Source of the DNA: Plakobranchus ocellatus
Taxonomy: Eukaryota; Mollusca; Gastropoda; Plakobranchidae
DNA: 26,760 bases
Reading direction: 5' to 3'
NCBI GenBank assembly: GCA_019648995.1
Contig: BLXT01004325.1
Span: 701,989 to 728,748, forward strand
The position numbers were made by a program, and so were the translations under genes. The notes beneath the pieces are model-generated. The model was not told where the DNA came from and did no database searches. It saw nothing but the letters and a program-made list of their open reading frames with translations. Below, one piece after another: positions 12,101 to 19,275 of the stretch (position 1 is the stretch's first letter; every line of letters starts with the position of its first letter).

Positions 12101-13391
12101 ACAATTAGCACTTCTCAGAAAAAAAAAAATCATCATCTACAAAATCATGGAAAAAACTTCAGTATCAGAAACATTTACAAAAAAACACAACATATATCAT
12201 TTGTTATCCACCCACATGATATAGTCATGTCTTTTTGGAAATTGCTCATCAGGATAAAAAGCAAAAAATTTGAGAACAATTTTTCAAAAAAAGCCCTAAA
12301 CCACAACATCTGAGATCAACTAATAAAGATTTGTGGATTCTCAGGCATGTATTTTACGTAGAGAATATATATATATATATATATATATCAGACTTAAATT
12401 TCTATTGAAGAAGTCAAATAAAATTGACATTGAAACTAATAAAAATGTTTTGCATTCATTTTTGCTTCATCGATTGCTTAATACTAAAAAGCAACATAAG
12501 ACAACAATTGAACATATTGCTAGGGATATGTAGAGTTATAGCAGGTCAACGGGCATAAAAGGAAGGGTGGACTGGAGCTAAGTGAATGATTGGGGAAAGG
12601 CTGAAGAAAAGTGTGAAAAACCGTATTGTGAAAGATAGAGACTGATACATTTTTAAGTGGTTTTGTGGTAAAAATGTATGATTTGCGGGTAGAGGAAGAG
12701 GTAAAAGAAATTGGTGAAACAATGGTGTGTGTGTGTGCTGTTATTTTAACTTCTTTGCGATGTATATGATGTGCACCATCATCATTTCTTTCTCTTTCAA
12801 AAGAGTCTCCAAGTTATTATCTTTATATATCTTGGACACTATGAGTAAGAGCTGCTCTGAAACAATATGACTTACATGATATCCTTATTTTCTTTGTTCA
12901 TCTTAACCTATAAAAAATGGAATTACAAATAATGGCAGAATCAAATTGTGGGATAATTTCATGAAATGAAGAACTTCTTTTGACTTGCAAATGAGCCCTT
13001 TTTTTTTTTTTAAGGTTACAATGGCTAAATATTCAAAAAGCCCTATTTTTTTTTTTTTTTTTAAGCCCTCTTTATCATATCTGTTAAAAAAGAAAAACAG
13101 GCAAAGCTGAATAAGCAAAAATCCTTATGAAAAAGCATATGCAGTGCACTTCACTTAATTCGACATCTCACAATACCACATTTCCCTTATTTTGACACAC
13201 TTAAAAAGTCCCAAATAGTTGTCTCCTAAACCACTTACAGATTTTTGCCCATAAGACATGCTGCTTGGTCCATTTTTCTTAATTTGTCCACTTTTCAGAT
13301 CAAACTAAACTAAAATCCTTTTGCCTGACCACCTCTCACTCCATATTAATGTGCCTGATAACCACAGATTTTTGTATTTGAGTTACTGCAG

Positions 13392-13423
<32 letters not shown>

Positions 13424-15855
13424 GNNNGAGGAAGAAAGGTACGGTACTAGGCTGGGCTTAGACTTCTGCTCAAGTGCCTAGACCTGATGCTGCAATATAC
13501 GGGGATGGCAATAGCAGGCATCTCCCACTTGGTGCCACTCATGTGTGTGTTTGCATAGCTGGTAGCAAAAAAGAAGACCATGTTAGCGCGCTGTTATAAT
13601 TATATAATAATGAATACTACGAGTATGACAAAAGACCCCCCCCCCTGCTCCGCCCCATTTCTTTTTTTTGCTATAGAGCTGTTTTTCTAGCAATTGGACT
13701 TTCTTTTAATTCAACATGAGTGGCCTGATCCCTTAGATGTTGAATTATCAGGTGTGCACTGTAGTACGGAGTAAAAAACATACATTAATCAATACTGTAA
13801 AAAACTTATGACATCTGTATTGTCTGAAATTTTTTTTTTTTTTTTTGATTTGCAGAGGGAGGAGAGGGAGCGCATGGAACTGGAGCACAAGGCTATGATC
13901 GACGAGGAACTGGAGAAGTCTAGACTTGAAGTTGATACAGAGAAAACTGAAATACAAGTACAGACAATTGCAGTTCATTTTACATTATGCCCATTCTTAT
14001 ATTTTGCTTCTCTTTCTAAAAAGTTTATAATGACGTTTGGTTTTAAACTGCTCTACTTTGATCTTGGAATACTTCGGATATTTTATAAATCAAGATTTAG
14101 ATTTTTTAAAACAATGAAAGCAATAAAATGGAAATAAGAGATTGAACTTATGAGAAACGATCAATTACAAATCTCTCTAGCTATGACATATTGTTTTAAT
14201 GTTAAAAAAAATTTCAGAGAATATTAATGCAAGTCATTTTGCCAGGCTGTGCAAAAAATTCGAAAATTCTACTTGGTGTTTTTTGCACTATGCTACACAA
14301 AACAAGAACAACTCCGATACAAAAGCAATGATCATTAAATACAATTTTTTAATCACCTCTACAAATAAGATTACCTTGCATTCAGTGATCAATATAAAAG
14401 TCCTGAAATTCACCAAGATGTGTCTAAAAAATAAGCTGATAAAAATCCATCACGCTTTGTAGTAACATTTTGAAAGAGAAATTTCAAATTTGGCCCTCTC
14501 GATAAGCGAATGAGCATCAAGGTGACACTCTCAAGATGTATCACTGAGCATTATGTTGCAAAAATCAAGGAATTACAATCAGAACATTGATTATGTCCAA
14601 AAGTTCTGTTTGATAGTCATACACCAACAATAGAATATGCAAGGTGATTCAAGGTTTGTTGACACCTGAAAGAAAGTAATGTTGCAGTGCAGTATTGTTC
14701 TTGGCTTTATGATGAATTACAATTTTTTTTTTTCATCAAGTGGTAACTTCATCATTACATTCTGACAGATGTATCCGAGCAAACAATAGAAAACCACAAA
14801 GCAACCTGCTCCCAAAAGCAAGAAAGGCCTGTGGCTCTCCTGTGGAAGTCATGATAACAGTGCTTTGTGATGCTGAGGGTGTTATTTTTTTTTTTTATGA
14901 ACTCCAAAAGTCAAAAGCAATGTACTGACAATATTGATAAAAAATTTGGAAAAGTGCCAATTGTTATCGAAGCACTTGCAGCAAAATGCCCAGGATAGCT
15001 TCGCAAATGTGTTTAGTTCTGTGGGACAATGCACCATCACATCAGGCTGCAATTGAAACTGCTATTGCAATTAACCTTGGGTATTAAATTTTACCTCACC
15101 TTGCACATTGATTAATTCCATCAGACTATTTCTAATCCCTAAATTGAAAGGACATCTAGAAGAAATGCAATTTGTGTATGAAACAAAAGTTTCTTGTGTA
15201 GCTAATATGAATTAAAAATTTCATATACAATTTTTTTTTTATTTTTAACACACTTCTGCTATTGTTTCTTGACTGGTAAAGTCCTTCAAACTAAAACTCA
15301 TTGCAGTTTGAAGCACTTTTCAAGTCAAGAAACAATGGCAGAAGTGTGTTTCTTGAGATCTAGACTAGGTTAAAAAATAAAAACATTGTTTGTGAAATTT
15401 TTAATTTCTAAAGAATTTCCTTGTTAATATTAAACAGAAATAATATTATATATACTCAAAGTTTTTCCTTGTTGGGTAGGCAGACTATAAGTTTTAATCT
15501 TTGGTTTAACTTCGTTTTTTTTTTTCCAAATTTATTTTGTATTATTAGATTTAGTTTGTTGATTAAAGATTCACAGGCACTGTGAATGTTAAATGTAGTT
15601 TAATTCTGATTATCATTCTACCATCTTATATCTTTCCATTTTTCTTTTTCTCCTTTTACTTTTCATACTATCAGCTGCGTGCTGCAGAGGGCAAGCAGTA
15701 CTCTACCAAGGAAGGCTCTGACTTAGAGATTCGTGTAGCTGAAATGAAAGCAGATCGCTCAGTTGTGGCTCTCAAAGTAGGCTTTAAAAAATTATTGTGT
15801 TTTAGGGCCACTAGAGAAAAAACTTCTAGATTCATCTTTATTCTGAAATAATAAC

Positions 15856-15918
<63 letters not shown>

Positions 15919-18427
15919 AATTATAAATTTTTCTTTTTTATTCTGCAGTGGTCCAAAACTTTGCATCAGTAGAACTTTTCAATGTTTTACGTGTACAAAT
16001 ATGTGTTTTGATTTTTTTTTAAAATTGCAAGTGATCTTCCGAATTTACATAGATGAAATCTGATCTTATTAAAATCTTTCCCTTTTTACCTTCCATTCTT
16101 GCCTATCACATTGACCACTGTGGTGTACCAGCTGCAAACACTAGGGATGGAGAAGAAGCATATCTTGTCTGAGCTAGAGGAGGCCTATGTGAGCCACAAG
16201 GAGGAGATAGAACTGCAACAGCTGCAGCATTACCAGGTATGTGTGCCTGTCTCAAACTTTGTCTGATGCCTCACCAAAGTCTTAAAATGGCTACTCTTCT
16301 AGGCCTCTAGGCTTAAGAACATATTTAGTTCTCTCAATCTCATGCTTTGGTTTATTCTTTAGAGAGTATCTGATACAATGACTAAATAGACTATTCATAG
16401 ATTTTTACGTCTCATCTTATTTTGCTGCCTTTATAATTTATATCATTAGGTGTCCACACATTGTTCACTAAATATGTAATTTTCTATGTCTCTTAACTCA
16501 CTTGATGATTTTCCTGTGCGTTACACTGGATCGGCGATTTTCCCTAGGAGCCGATCCCTTGTAGCACACAGGATCACCTTTATAATTTTTTTTCGACAAC
16601 CACTATTTTGTCTACCGCTTCAGTGAATACCCTCTCCTCAAGAGAAACATCTTAGCTTTGCTCTTTTGCAGAGGAAAAGGGGAAAAGGGCTGCTAGGTTG
16701 GGGGTTTTTTTGAGAATTTTTTCCCGAGACTACCTCTGCATCACCAACGCTCTCGATCTAGACCTAGATCTAGTAGATATTGAAGATTTTCATTTGTCTT
16801 GAAATACTGAAATAAATATACTCTTGCTGTCACAAGTCAAGATGACTGAAAGAAACCTTTTTGAAACGTTTCAAATTATTCAGAAGATCTTATGGCCAAA
16901 AAGTTACGATAACTAAATTGTAGACTCAGACAGGCGGAGAATTCAGGATCTGAACCTGAGCTTCAAGCACCTAGAACTGTAGCTTTAAATCTAAATCAAA
17001 ATCTATCCCCACAACCAAAAGCAAGAAAAAGCCTAGGTCTGTATGTAATCAGTCCAGAACTAGCTCTACAACTGATAATAAGTCCAGAGATTGTTCAGAA
17101 AGAGTAGATTTAGTGGCTACAGCTGGCGATGACGTAGAGCATAGATCTAATTCTAGGAAGAGGAAGATTATGAAGATAGATTTACATCATGTAGATCTAT
17201 CAACTCTTTGTGTCCGGATTTTTTTTCCACAACTAGACAGAGTTTTCTCCCTCTACCCCTTTTCTTTCATATAATTAGCGGCCGCTTGGAGCGGCCACTT
17301 GCTCATTCATATCGTTCCATCTGCCGCTAGGAGCGGCCACTCGGAGTTATTGGGTTAATTTTTTTTTTTTTGTTATATGTTTAACACTGTGCGAAACTTA
17401 CCTTTTTCATTCCTTCAATCATAAAAGATGAAAAAAGAAGACACAAAGTGATTTTCTGAAATGGAAGCCTAGCACATTTTTTTTTTCGGCATAAAAATTG
17501 TCAAAATTTAAAAAAAAACCCATTAAAAATAAAGCATTTGAGGTATAATATTTAAATTTGTTTTATTATAAAGATCTAGTTTTGGTCATTTGCATGGCCA
17601 ACTTTTGAAAAGCTAGCTTTCAATGTTTGTGAATTGAAGAAAAGCTGGACTTTGAGTGAGTTTACGCTCTTGATGTTTTGTGTTAGCTATTGGTATGAGG
17701 GACTAACTGTGTGCATCATTTCCTTTCAAATGAATGTAGCTAGTTTAAGCATATTATTATGAATTTTCTGTTTATCTAAATTGCACAGACATTCAGAGCA
17801 TACAGAGAAATGTTTGAAGAGCAGAAGGCAGCCATTGATGCACGCTACAGACAGCTTTTGGAAGAGTCCATACAAGATGCTGTCTACCTGTCCTCTAGAA
17901 ACTCTGATCTCACCCAGGAAAACCAAATGCTTAAGCAGCGTAAGTTTATGCATTTGTAAAGATATGTAATTGTTTATCTATCTTTTATTTTTTAAATAAA
18001 TTTTCTTTCTCAGATATCTTGTCTTTAATATTTTCATTGAAACCTTTATTTTATTTTTTTTTGTTGTCATTTCAGTTTTATCCATTCCATTTTTATTACT
18101 GTTATTGTGTTGTTTATATGACTGAAACTGTCTGTCAAAATAATTAAACTAAGCTATCATTTTCTAAAATCACATGGAAATGATTTATAATCACCCATGC
18201 CCTTTTATAAAAGGGATATAATTTTTCTCTCAATTAATTTATTATTTTGTATTTCTATTCAATCATTTTCTCCAAACGAAATATGAAAAAAAGAAAGTCT
18301 GAGACAAAGAATATAAAGTGGCCTATTGTTCATTGTATTATCTTTTTTTTATTTCTCTCTAGAAATTGCTGAGATGAAAGATGTAATTACCAAACTTGGT
18401 GGTACAATTCCTGACAGTGTTCACTGA
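22..18427 (+). CDS. Divergent kinesin, 5'-partial, 20 exons
   Basis: Kinesin family protein, presumed microtubule-binding. Twenty exons with GT-AG borders (one GC-AG) join in phase into 641 codons plus TGA. Numbering from the first visible codon: VYEGAV and GYN block before the P-loop, P-loop GATESGKS (27-34), switch I region KAHRARAN (136-143), switch II DLAGCE (170-175), a lysine-containing loop 12 (202-204), YRESK and LLQDSLGGN (210-225), neck-linker block AKNIKN (about 254-259), then coiled coil from about 267 to 620 and a short tail ending SVH. The N-terminal part of the motor and the start codon are upstream of the window. The neck resembles N-terminal-motor kinesins (kinesin-2/3 type), but I cannot name a subfamily and give no symbol. 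Switch I and loop 11 are atypical, so ATPase activity is in doubt. No operon-like context; regulation not visible. Confidence 0.93.
410..443 (+). repeat. 34-bp dispersed repeat, copy 1
   Basis: Begins ATGTATTTGAAAAGTGGTGC and ends CATCACTA. Matches 3093-3126 in the same orientation with two differences. Flanks do not match. Confidence 0.7.
493..555 (+). CDS. Kinesin exon B, P-loop, residues 29-49
   Basis: Acceptor TTTTTTTCAG, donor GTGAGC. Phase 0. Completes GATESGKS (Walker A GxxxxGKS) followed by HLM, where kinesins usually read GQTGSGKTYTM. The invariant Lys and a Ser for Mg/phosphate binding are present. The residue after TxT-type Thr is Glu instead of Gly. Confidence 0.92.
1015..1089 (+). 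CDS. Kinesin exon C, residues 50-74
   Basis: Acceptor TTTTTCAG, donor GTAAGC, phase 0. Encodes [17 protein letters not shown] then MVTVSHVE, matching the kinesin helix 2 region followed by the strand usually written VxVSYxEIYNE. Confidence 0.92.
1795..1874 (+). CDS. Kinesin exon D, residues 75-100
   Basis: Acceptor ATTGTAG, donor GTGAGT, ends in phase 2. Encodes [12 protein letters not shown] (kinesin EIYNExxxDLLNP block) and IRQHPHKG (kinesin IREdpxxGvyV block). Confidence 0.93.
2750..2869 (+). CDS. Kinesin exon E, leads into switch I, residues 101-140
   Basis: Acceptor GTATCTAG, donor GTATGA, ends in phase 2. Encodes [11 protein letters not shown] (kinesin VxGLTE block), then [17 protein letters not shown]. 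This aligns without gaps to the kinesin stretch GxxxRxVAxTxMNxxSSRSH, so the switch I substitutions are encoded here and at the start of the next exon. Confidence 0.92.
3093..3126 (+). repeat. 34-bp dispersed repeat, copy 2
   Basis: Same 34-bp block as 410-443, 32 of 34 identical by eye, in intron 5. Confidence 0.7.
3313..3407 (+). CDS. Kinesin exon F, switch I end to switch II, residues 141-172
   Basis: Acceptor TTACTAG, donor GTACGT, ends in phase 1. Encodes [12 protein letters not shown] (SRSHAVFTI block in kinesins) and STIMLADLA, the start of switch II (kinesin LxLVDLAGSE). Confidence 0.93.
3736..3748 (+). repeat. SINE target-site duplication, left
   Basis: GGGCACTCAGTTA, identical to 3910-3922. 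Removing one copy plus the intervening sequence restores a continuous MITE. Confidence 0.8.
3749..3909 (-). mobile_element. tRNA-derived SINE
   Basis: GC-rich block reading on the minus strand. Box A TAGCACTGTGG (complement of 3886-3896) and box B GGTTCGAGCCC (complement of 3832-3842) lie 54 bp apart. A perfect tRNA T-arm, GCGGG-TTCGAGC-CCCGC, is the complement of 3830-3846. The block is bounded by a 13-bp direct repeat GGGCACTCAGTTA at 3736-3748 and 3910-3922, which is a target-site duplication. Pol III transcription would be right to left. The + strand ORF here (3759-4004) is an accident of the GC-rich insert. Confidence 0.8.
3910..3922 (+). repeat. SINE target-site duplication, right
   Basis: GGGCACTCAGTTA, identical to 3736-3748. 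Confidence 0.8.
4334..4376 (+). CDS. Kinesin exon G, 43 nt, switch II/loop 11
   Basis: Small exon with acceptor TTAACACAG and donor GTAAGA. Completes DLAGCE and continues [11 protein letters not shown]. The Asp, Gly and Glu of DxxGxE are retained; Ser is replaced by Cys. The following loop 11 sequence lacks the usual RLxEGxxINKSL stretch. Splice phases match both neighbours. Confidence 0.88.
4961..5060 (+). CDS. Kinesin exon H, helix 4 to helix 5, residues 188-220
   Basis: Acceptor TAATTCTAG, donor GTATGC, ends in phase 0. Encodes [24 protein letters not shown], the conserved kinesin LGxVIxAL ... hIPYRdSKLTRLLQ microtubule-facing block, with three lysines in loop 12. Confidence 0.94.
6332..6386 (+). 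CDS. Kinesin exon I, residues 221-238
   Basis: Acceptor TTATTAG, donor GTAAAA, ends in phase 1. Encodes [18 protein letters not shown], the well-conserved kinesin DSLGGNxxTxmIxxISP motif. Confidence 0.94.
7370..7452 (+). CDS. Kinesin exon J, end of motor and neck linker, residues 239-266
   Basis: Acceptor ACATACAG, donor GTAGGT, ends in phase 0. Encodes [16 protein letters not shown] then TVRLNM, matching ETlSTLrYAxRAKxIkNxxxiN, the last motor helix and neck linker. Upstream polypyrimidine is CT-rich (7320-7352). Confidence 0.93.
7720..7827 (+). CDS. Kinesin exon K, neck coiled coil, residues 267-302
   Basis: Acceptor CACTCACAG, donor GTCAGT, phase 0 on both sides, 36 codons. Encodes [21 protein letters not shown], like the kinesin neck EDPxxxLIrEfxeEIxrLKxxL. 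Confidence 0.92.
7828..8710 (+). other. Kinesin introns 11 and 12, including a polypurine tract
   Basis: Introns 7828-8243 and 8349-8710. From about 8396 to 8560 the + strand is strongly purine-rich (A and G runs such as AAAAAAAAGAGAGGGC), and the minus-strand ORFs there are consequences of this bias. T-runs precede the next acceptor. Confidence 0.6.
8244..8348 (+). CDS. Kinesin exon L, stalk, residues 303-337
   Basis: Acceptor TCCCAAAG, donor GTAACT, phase 0, 35 codons. Charged helical sequence beginning [14 protein letters not shown], rich in Lys and Glu, predicted coiled coil by eye. Confidence 0.9.
8711..8897 (+). CDS. Kinesin exon M, stalk, residues 338-399
   Basis: Longest exon visible. 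Acceptor TTGCTCAG, donor GTTTGA, starts in phase 0 and ends in phase 1. Begins [13 protein letters not shown] and continues as a long charged helix ([20 protein letters not shown]). Confidence 0.9.
8898..10215 (+). other. Kinesin intron 13
   Basis: 1318 bp without a recognisable gene. TACACTATTTGGCCAAAAAT near 9588 loosely recalls Tc1-type ends, but no partner end was found. Confidence 0.6.
10216..10358 (+). CDS. Kinesin exon N, stalk, residues 400-447, GC donor
   Basis: Acceptor GTGTAACAG; the proposed donor is GAG|GCAAGA at 10358/10359, a GC-AG intron. Encodes [20 protein letters not shown] and a Gln-rich [12 protein letters not shown] donor at 10424 would leave phase 2 and read into TGA within the next exon; no phase-0 GT donor exists near the exon end. 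The GC donor gives a frame that stays open to the final stop. Confidence 0.82.
10466..10695 (+). repeat. 230-bp duplicated gap flank, left copy
   Basis: Runs from GATGAAATTGCAAATGCTG to GAATTACTAA directly against the N run. It is repeated at 11038-11267 with the same length and about five substitutions. Confidence 0.9.
10696..11037. other. Assembly gap, 342 N
   Basis: Run of N in intron 14. Its two borders are the end and the start of copies of the same 230-bp sequence, so the gap probably joins two contigs that should overlap. No exon need be missing: the spliced frame is continuous across this intron. Confidence 0.9.
11038..11267 (+). repeat. 230-bp duplicated gap flank, right copy
   Basis: Starts GATGAAATTTCAAATACTG immediately after the N run. 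Nearly identical to 10466-10695. The unique sequence that follows (TTAAAGCCTAATATTTGAGC) is absent on the left. Confidence 0.9.
11348..11407 (+). CDS. Kinesin exon O, stalk, residues 448-467
   Basis: Acceptor TTTTCATCAG, donor GTAAAT, phase 0, 20 codons. Encodes [20 protein letters not shown]. It lies 80 bp downstream of the duplicated flank of the assembly gap. Confidence 0.85.
11408..13141 (+). other. Kinesin intron 15, first part
   Basis: AT-rich intron. The + strand is purine-rich from about 11610 to 11815. An (AT)12 run lies at 12365-12388. The ORF at 12032-12313 is Lys/Asn-rich low-complexity translation with no recognisable domain. Confidence 0.6.
12365..12388. repeat. (AT)n microsatellite
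   Basis: Twelve uninterrupted AT units. Confidence 0.95.
13142..13761. mobile_element. pogo/Tigger-like MITE
   Basis: The left end CAGTGCACTTCACTTAATTC and the complement of the right end CAGTGCACACCTGATAATTC share their first 8 bp and then TAATTC.ACATCT, about 21 of 28 positions. Ends starting CAG with TTAATTCGAC-type subterminal motifs (near-copies at about 13188 and 13279) are typical of pogo/Tigger elements, which duplicate TA. TA follows the right end; the left side has TG, perhaps mutated. About 620 bp, no transposase. The interior holds a G30 run and a 3-N gap. Confidence 0.65.
13395..13427 (+). repeat. G30 homopolymer ending in a 3-N gap
   Basis: Thirty consecutive G followed by NNN at 13425-13427. 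The true length is unknown because assembly stopped in the run. Confidence 0.95.
13856..13957 (+). CDS. Kinesin exon P, stalk, residues 468-501
   Basis: Acceptor GATTTGCAG after a T18 tract, donor GTACAG, phase 0, 34 codons. Encodes [20 protein letters not shown] and onward; strongly charged coiled coil. Confidence 0.92.
14638..15190 (+). pseudogene. Decayed mariner (DD34D) transposase
   Basis: Remnant of a Tc1/mariner-superfamily transposase, readable in one frame with many stops and no obvious frameshift. Blocks in order: GLLTPERK (mariner LLTPEQK) near 14656; [15 protein letters not shown] at about 14848 (mariner VMASVFWDARGIIF); [11 protein letters not shown] at 15022 (mariner DNAPAHTA with the second catalytic Asp); LPH then IPSDYF near 15094-15132 (mariner LPHPPYSPDLAPSDYF with the third Asp). 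The two Asp codons at 15025 and 15124 have 32 codons between them, two short of the family's 34. Lies in intron 16, same strand as the kinesin. Ends not identified. Confidence 0.82.
15247..15350 (+). repeat. Near-perfect 46-bp-stem hairpin
   Basis: Arms 15247-15292 and 15305-15350 are inverted copies at 42 of 46 positions, separated by a 12-nt loop. As RNA, one of the four differences is a G-U wobble. Either a short palindromic MITE or transposon end structure, or a precursor-like RNA hairpin; it lies downstream of the mariner remnant in intron 16. Confidence 0.85.
15675..15776 (+). CDS. Kinesin exon Q, stalk, residues 502-535
   Basis: Acceptor ACTATCAG, donor GTAGGC, phase 0, 34 codons. Encodes [20 protein letters not shown] and [14 protein letters not shown]. 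Confidence 0.92.
15847..15916. repeat. (TAA)n microsatellite
   Basis: About 70 bp of AAT/TAA units with one AAC interruption near the start, in intron 17. Confidence 0.95.
16132..16236 (+). CDS. Kinesin exon R, stalk, residues 536-570
   Basis: Acceptor TGTACCAG, donor GTATGT, phase 0, 35 codons. Encodes [20 protein letters not shown] and an EELQQLQH-like end; coiled coil. Confidence 0.92.
16493..17358. mobile_element. Possible TTAA-bounded element with GC-rich hairpins
   Basis: In intron 18, TTAA at 16493-16496 and 17355-17358 enclose 858 bp whose composition differs from the surrounding intron. The left end has a hairpin with arms 16512-16535 and 16550-16573 (20 of 24 paired) around CTAGGA. 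The right end has two direct copies of GCCGCT(T/A)GGAGCGGCCACT at 17281 and 17323, each able to fold on GGCCGC/GCGGCC. The interior carries several CTAGATCTAG-like strings and no intact ORF. Terminal inverted similarity is weak, so the piggyBac assignment is tentative. Confidence 0.4.
17281..17343 (+). repeat. Two 21-bp GC-rich direct repeats
   Basis: 17281-17301 and 17323-17343 match at 19 of 21 positions. Each is a small hairpin with loop TTGGA or TAGGA, a striking GC island in an AT-rich intron. Confidence 0.8.
17789..17939 (+). CDS. Kinesin exon S, stalk end, residues 571-620
   Basis: Acceptor ATTGCACAG, donor GTAAGT, ends in phase 1. Encodes [20 protein letters not shown] and [10 protein letters not shown], a helical segment with regular hydrophobic spacing. 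Confidence 0.92.
17940..18362 (+). other. Kinesin intron 19
   Basis: 423 bp, AT-rich, pyrimidine-rich before the acceptor. Nothing else seen. Confidence 0.7.
18363..18427 (+). CDS. Kinesin final coding exon, residues 621-641 and stop
   Basis: Acceptor TCTCTCTAG. Encodes [21 protein letters not shown] then TGA at 18425-18427. The protein ends shortly after the coiled coil with no cargo-binding domain (no PH, FHA or CAP-Gly module) visible. Confidence 0.92.
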
Positions 18428-18569
18428 AGCAGTTTGACCACTGTGAGGTTTCTTTGGATTAATTACATCTTGCCTTGTTGTAGCAAAAATTGTTGGCCAA
18501 ATTCTTGTTAAATCAAGAATCTGAAATTTGAAATTATCCACTGCAGAATTCATTTCTGATTTTGATTTG

Positions 18570-18597
18570 TGCAGTTTCACCACAAACTGAGACATTT
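18570..18597 (+). repeat. Inverted repeat, left arm
   Basis: Contains TGCAGTTTCACCACAAACTG. Its complement recurs at 18960-18987 with 26 of 28 matches and 20 consecutive identical bases. Confidence 0.85.
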
Positions 18598-18758
18598 TGA
18601 AAAATGAACAGTTCAAAATTCTTCTACAAGATTTGGAGGAGTCTTTCAGTGTTTCATATTATTAAATTCCTTTAAAAAGTTCTCTCTAGAATGCTATGAA
18701 ACCATTTTTCTTTTGCTGTTTTTTCTGCTGAACCTTCATTTGAGGTGGCACATTAAAA

Positions 18759-18790
18759 AAATATATATATATACAGTGTATATATATATC
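18759..18790. repeat. TA-rich near-palindrome
   Basis: Alternating AT on both sides of ACAGTGT, able to form a hairpin or cruciform. Confidence 0.8.
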
Positions 18791-18959
18791 GTGTTATTTC
18801 AAGTGCCACATTTTGCTCTGAGGTGAGCTATGAAGATTCTGGTTTCATGCATTTGTAGATATTAGAATGATAACATCAAAAGTGATGAAAAGATTTTGAC
18901 TTGAATCTGCAATATTAAAAATGATGAATCATTTTGCATCTCCATACCTGTTTTATTGC

Positions 18960-18987
18960 AAATGTTCCAGTTTGTGGTGAAACTGCA
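18960..18987 (+). repeat. Inverted repeat, right arm
   Basis: Contains CAGTTTGTGGTGAAACTGCA, the exact reverse complement of the 20-base core at 18570-18589. Confidence 0.85.
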
Positions 18988-19269
18988 TGTATGTTGCTAT
19001 TGTTGCAAATGCGTTCATATTCTGTACAATTTTTTTTTGTTTTTGTCTGGACTTCTTTGTGCCTTTTAATATTTTTTTTTCCAAGAGAAGAAGTTGATTT
19101 TCATGCTGTATATTCTATGGTAGTTGAATTTCTGACAAACATCAAAAAGAACTAAAAATCAAAATTAACATTTATGTTTACAAGAAAACATGTTGTATTT
19201 CTTTTGAGATTAAAAAAATATTTTTTTTTTTGCTTGATAATCAATATAATAGTTTTGACAGTTATATTG

Positions 19270-19275
19270 AATAAA
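19270..19275 (+). terminator. Candidate polyadenylation signal
   Basis: First AATAAA after the kinesin stop codon, 843 bp downstream. In AT-rich DNA this hexamer occurs by chance, so support is weak. Confidence 0.25.

Larger units (their letters stand above)
18428..19275 (+). other. Probable kinesin 3' UTR
   Basis: Sequence after the stop codon. The first AATAAA is at 19270-19275. It contains a long inverted repeat (18570-18597 with 18960-18987) and a TA-rich palindrome at 18759-18790. The true cleavage site cannot be fixed from sequence alone; other AATAAA copies lie further on. Confidence 0.4.

Noticed and set aside
12032..12313. 93-residue + strand ORF in intron 15
   Set aside because: Low-complexity composition and no plausible splice connection or domain.
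14199..14462. 87-residue ORF upstream of the mariner remnant
   Set aside because: AT-driven Lys/Asn/Ile-rich translation with no mariner block; probably intron or non-coding transposon flank.
17726..17969. ORFs on both strands over kinesin exon S
   Set aside because: Wrong-frame shadows; only the frame encoding [12 protein letters not shown] joins in phase with neighbours.
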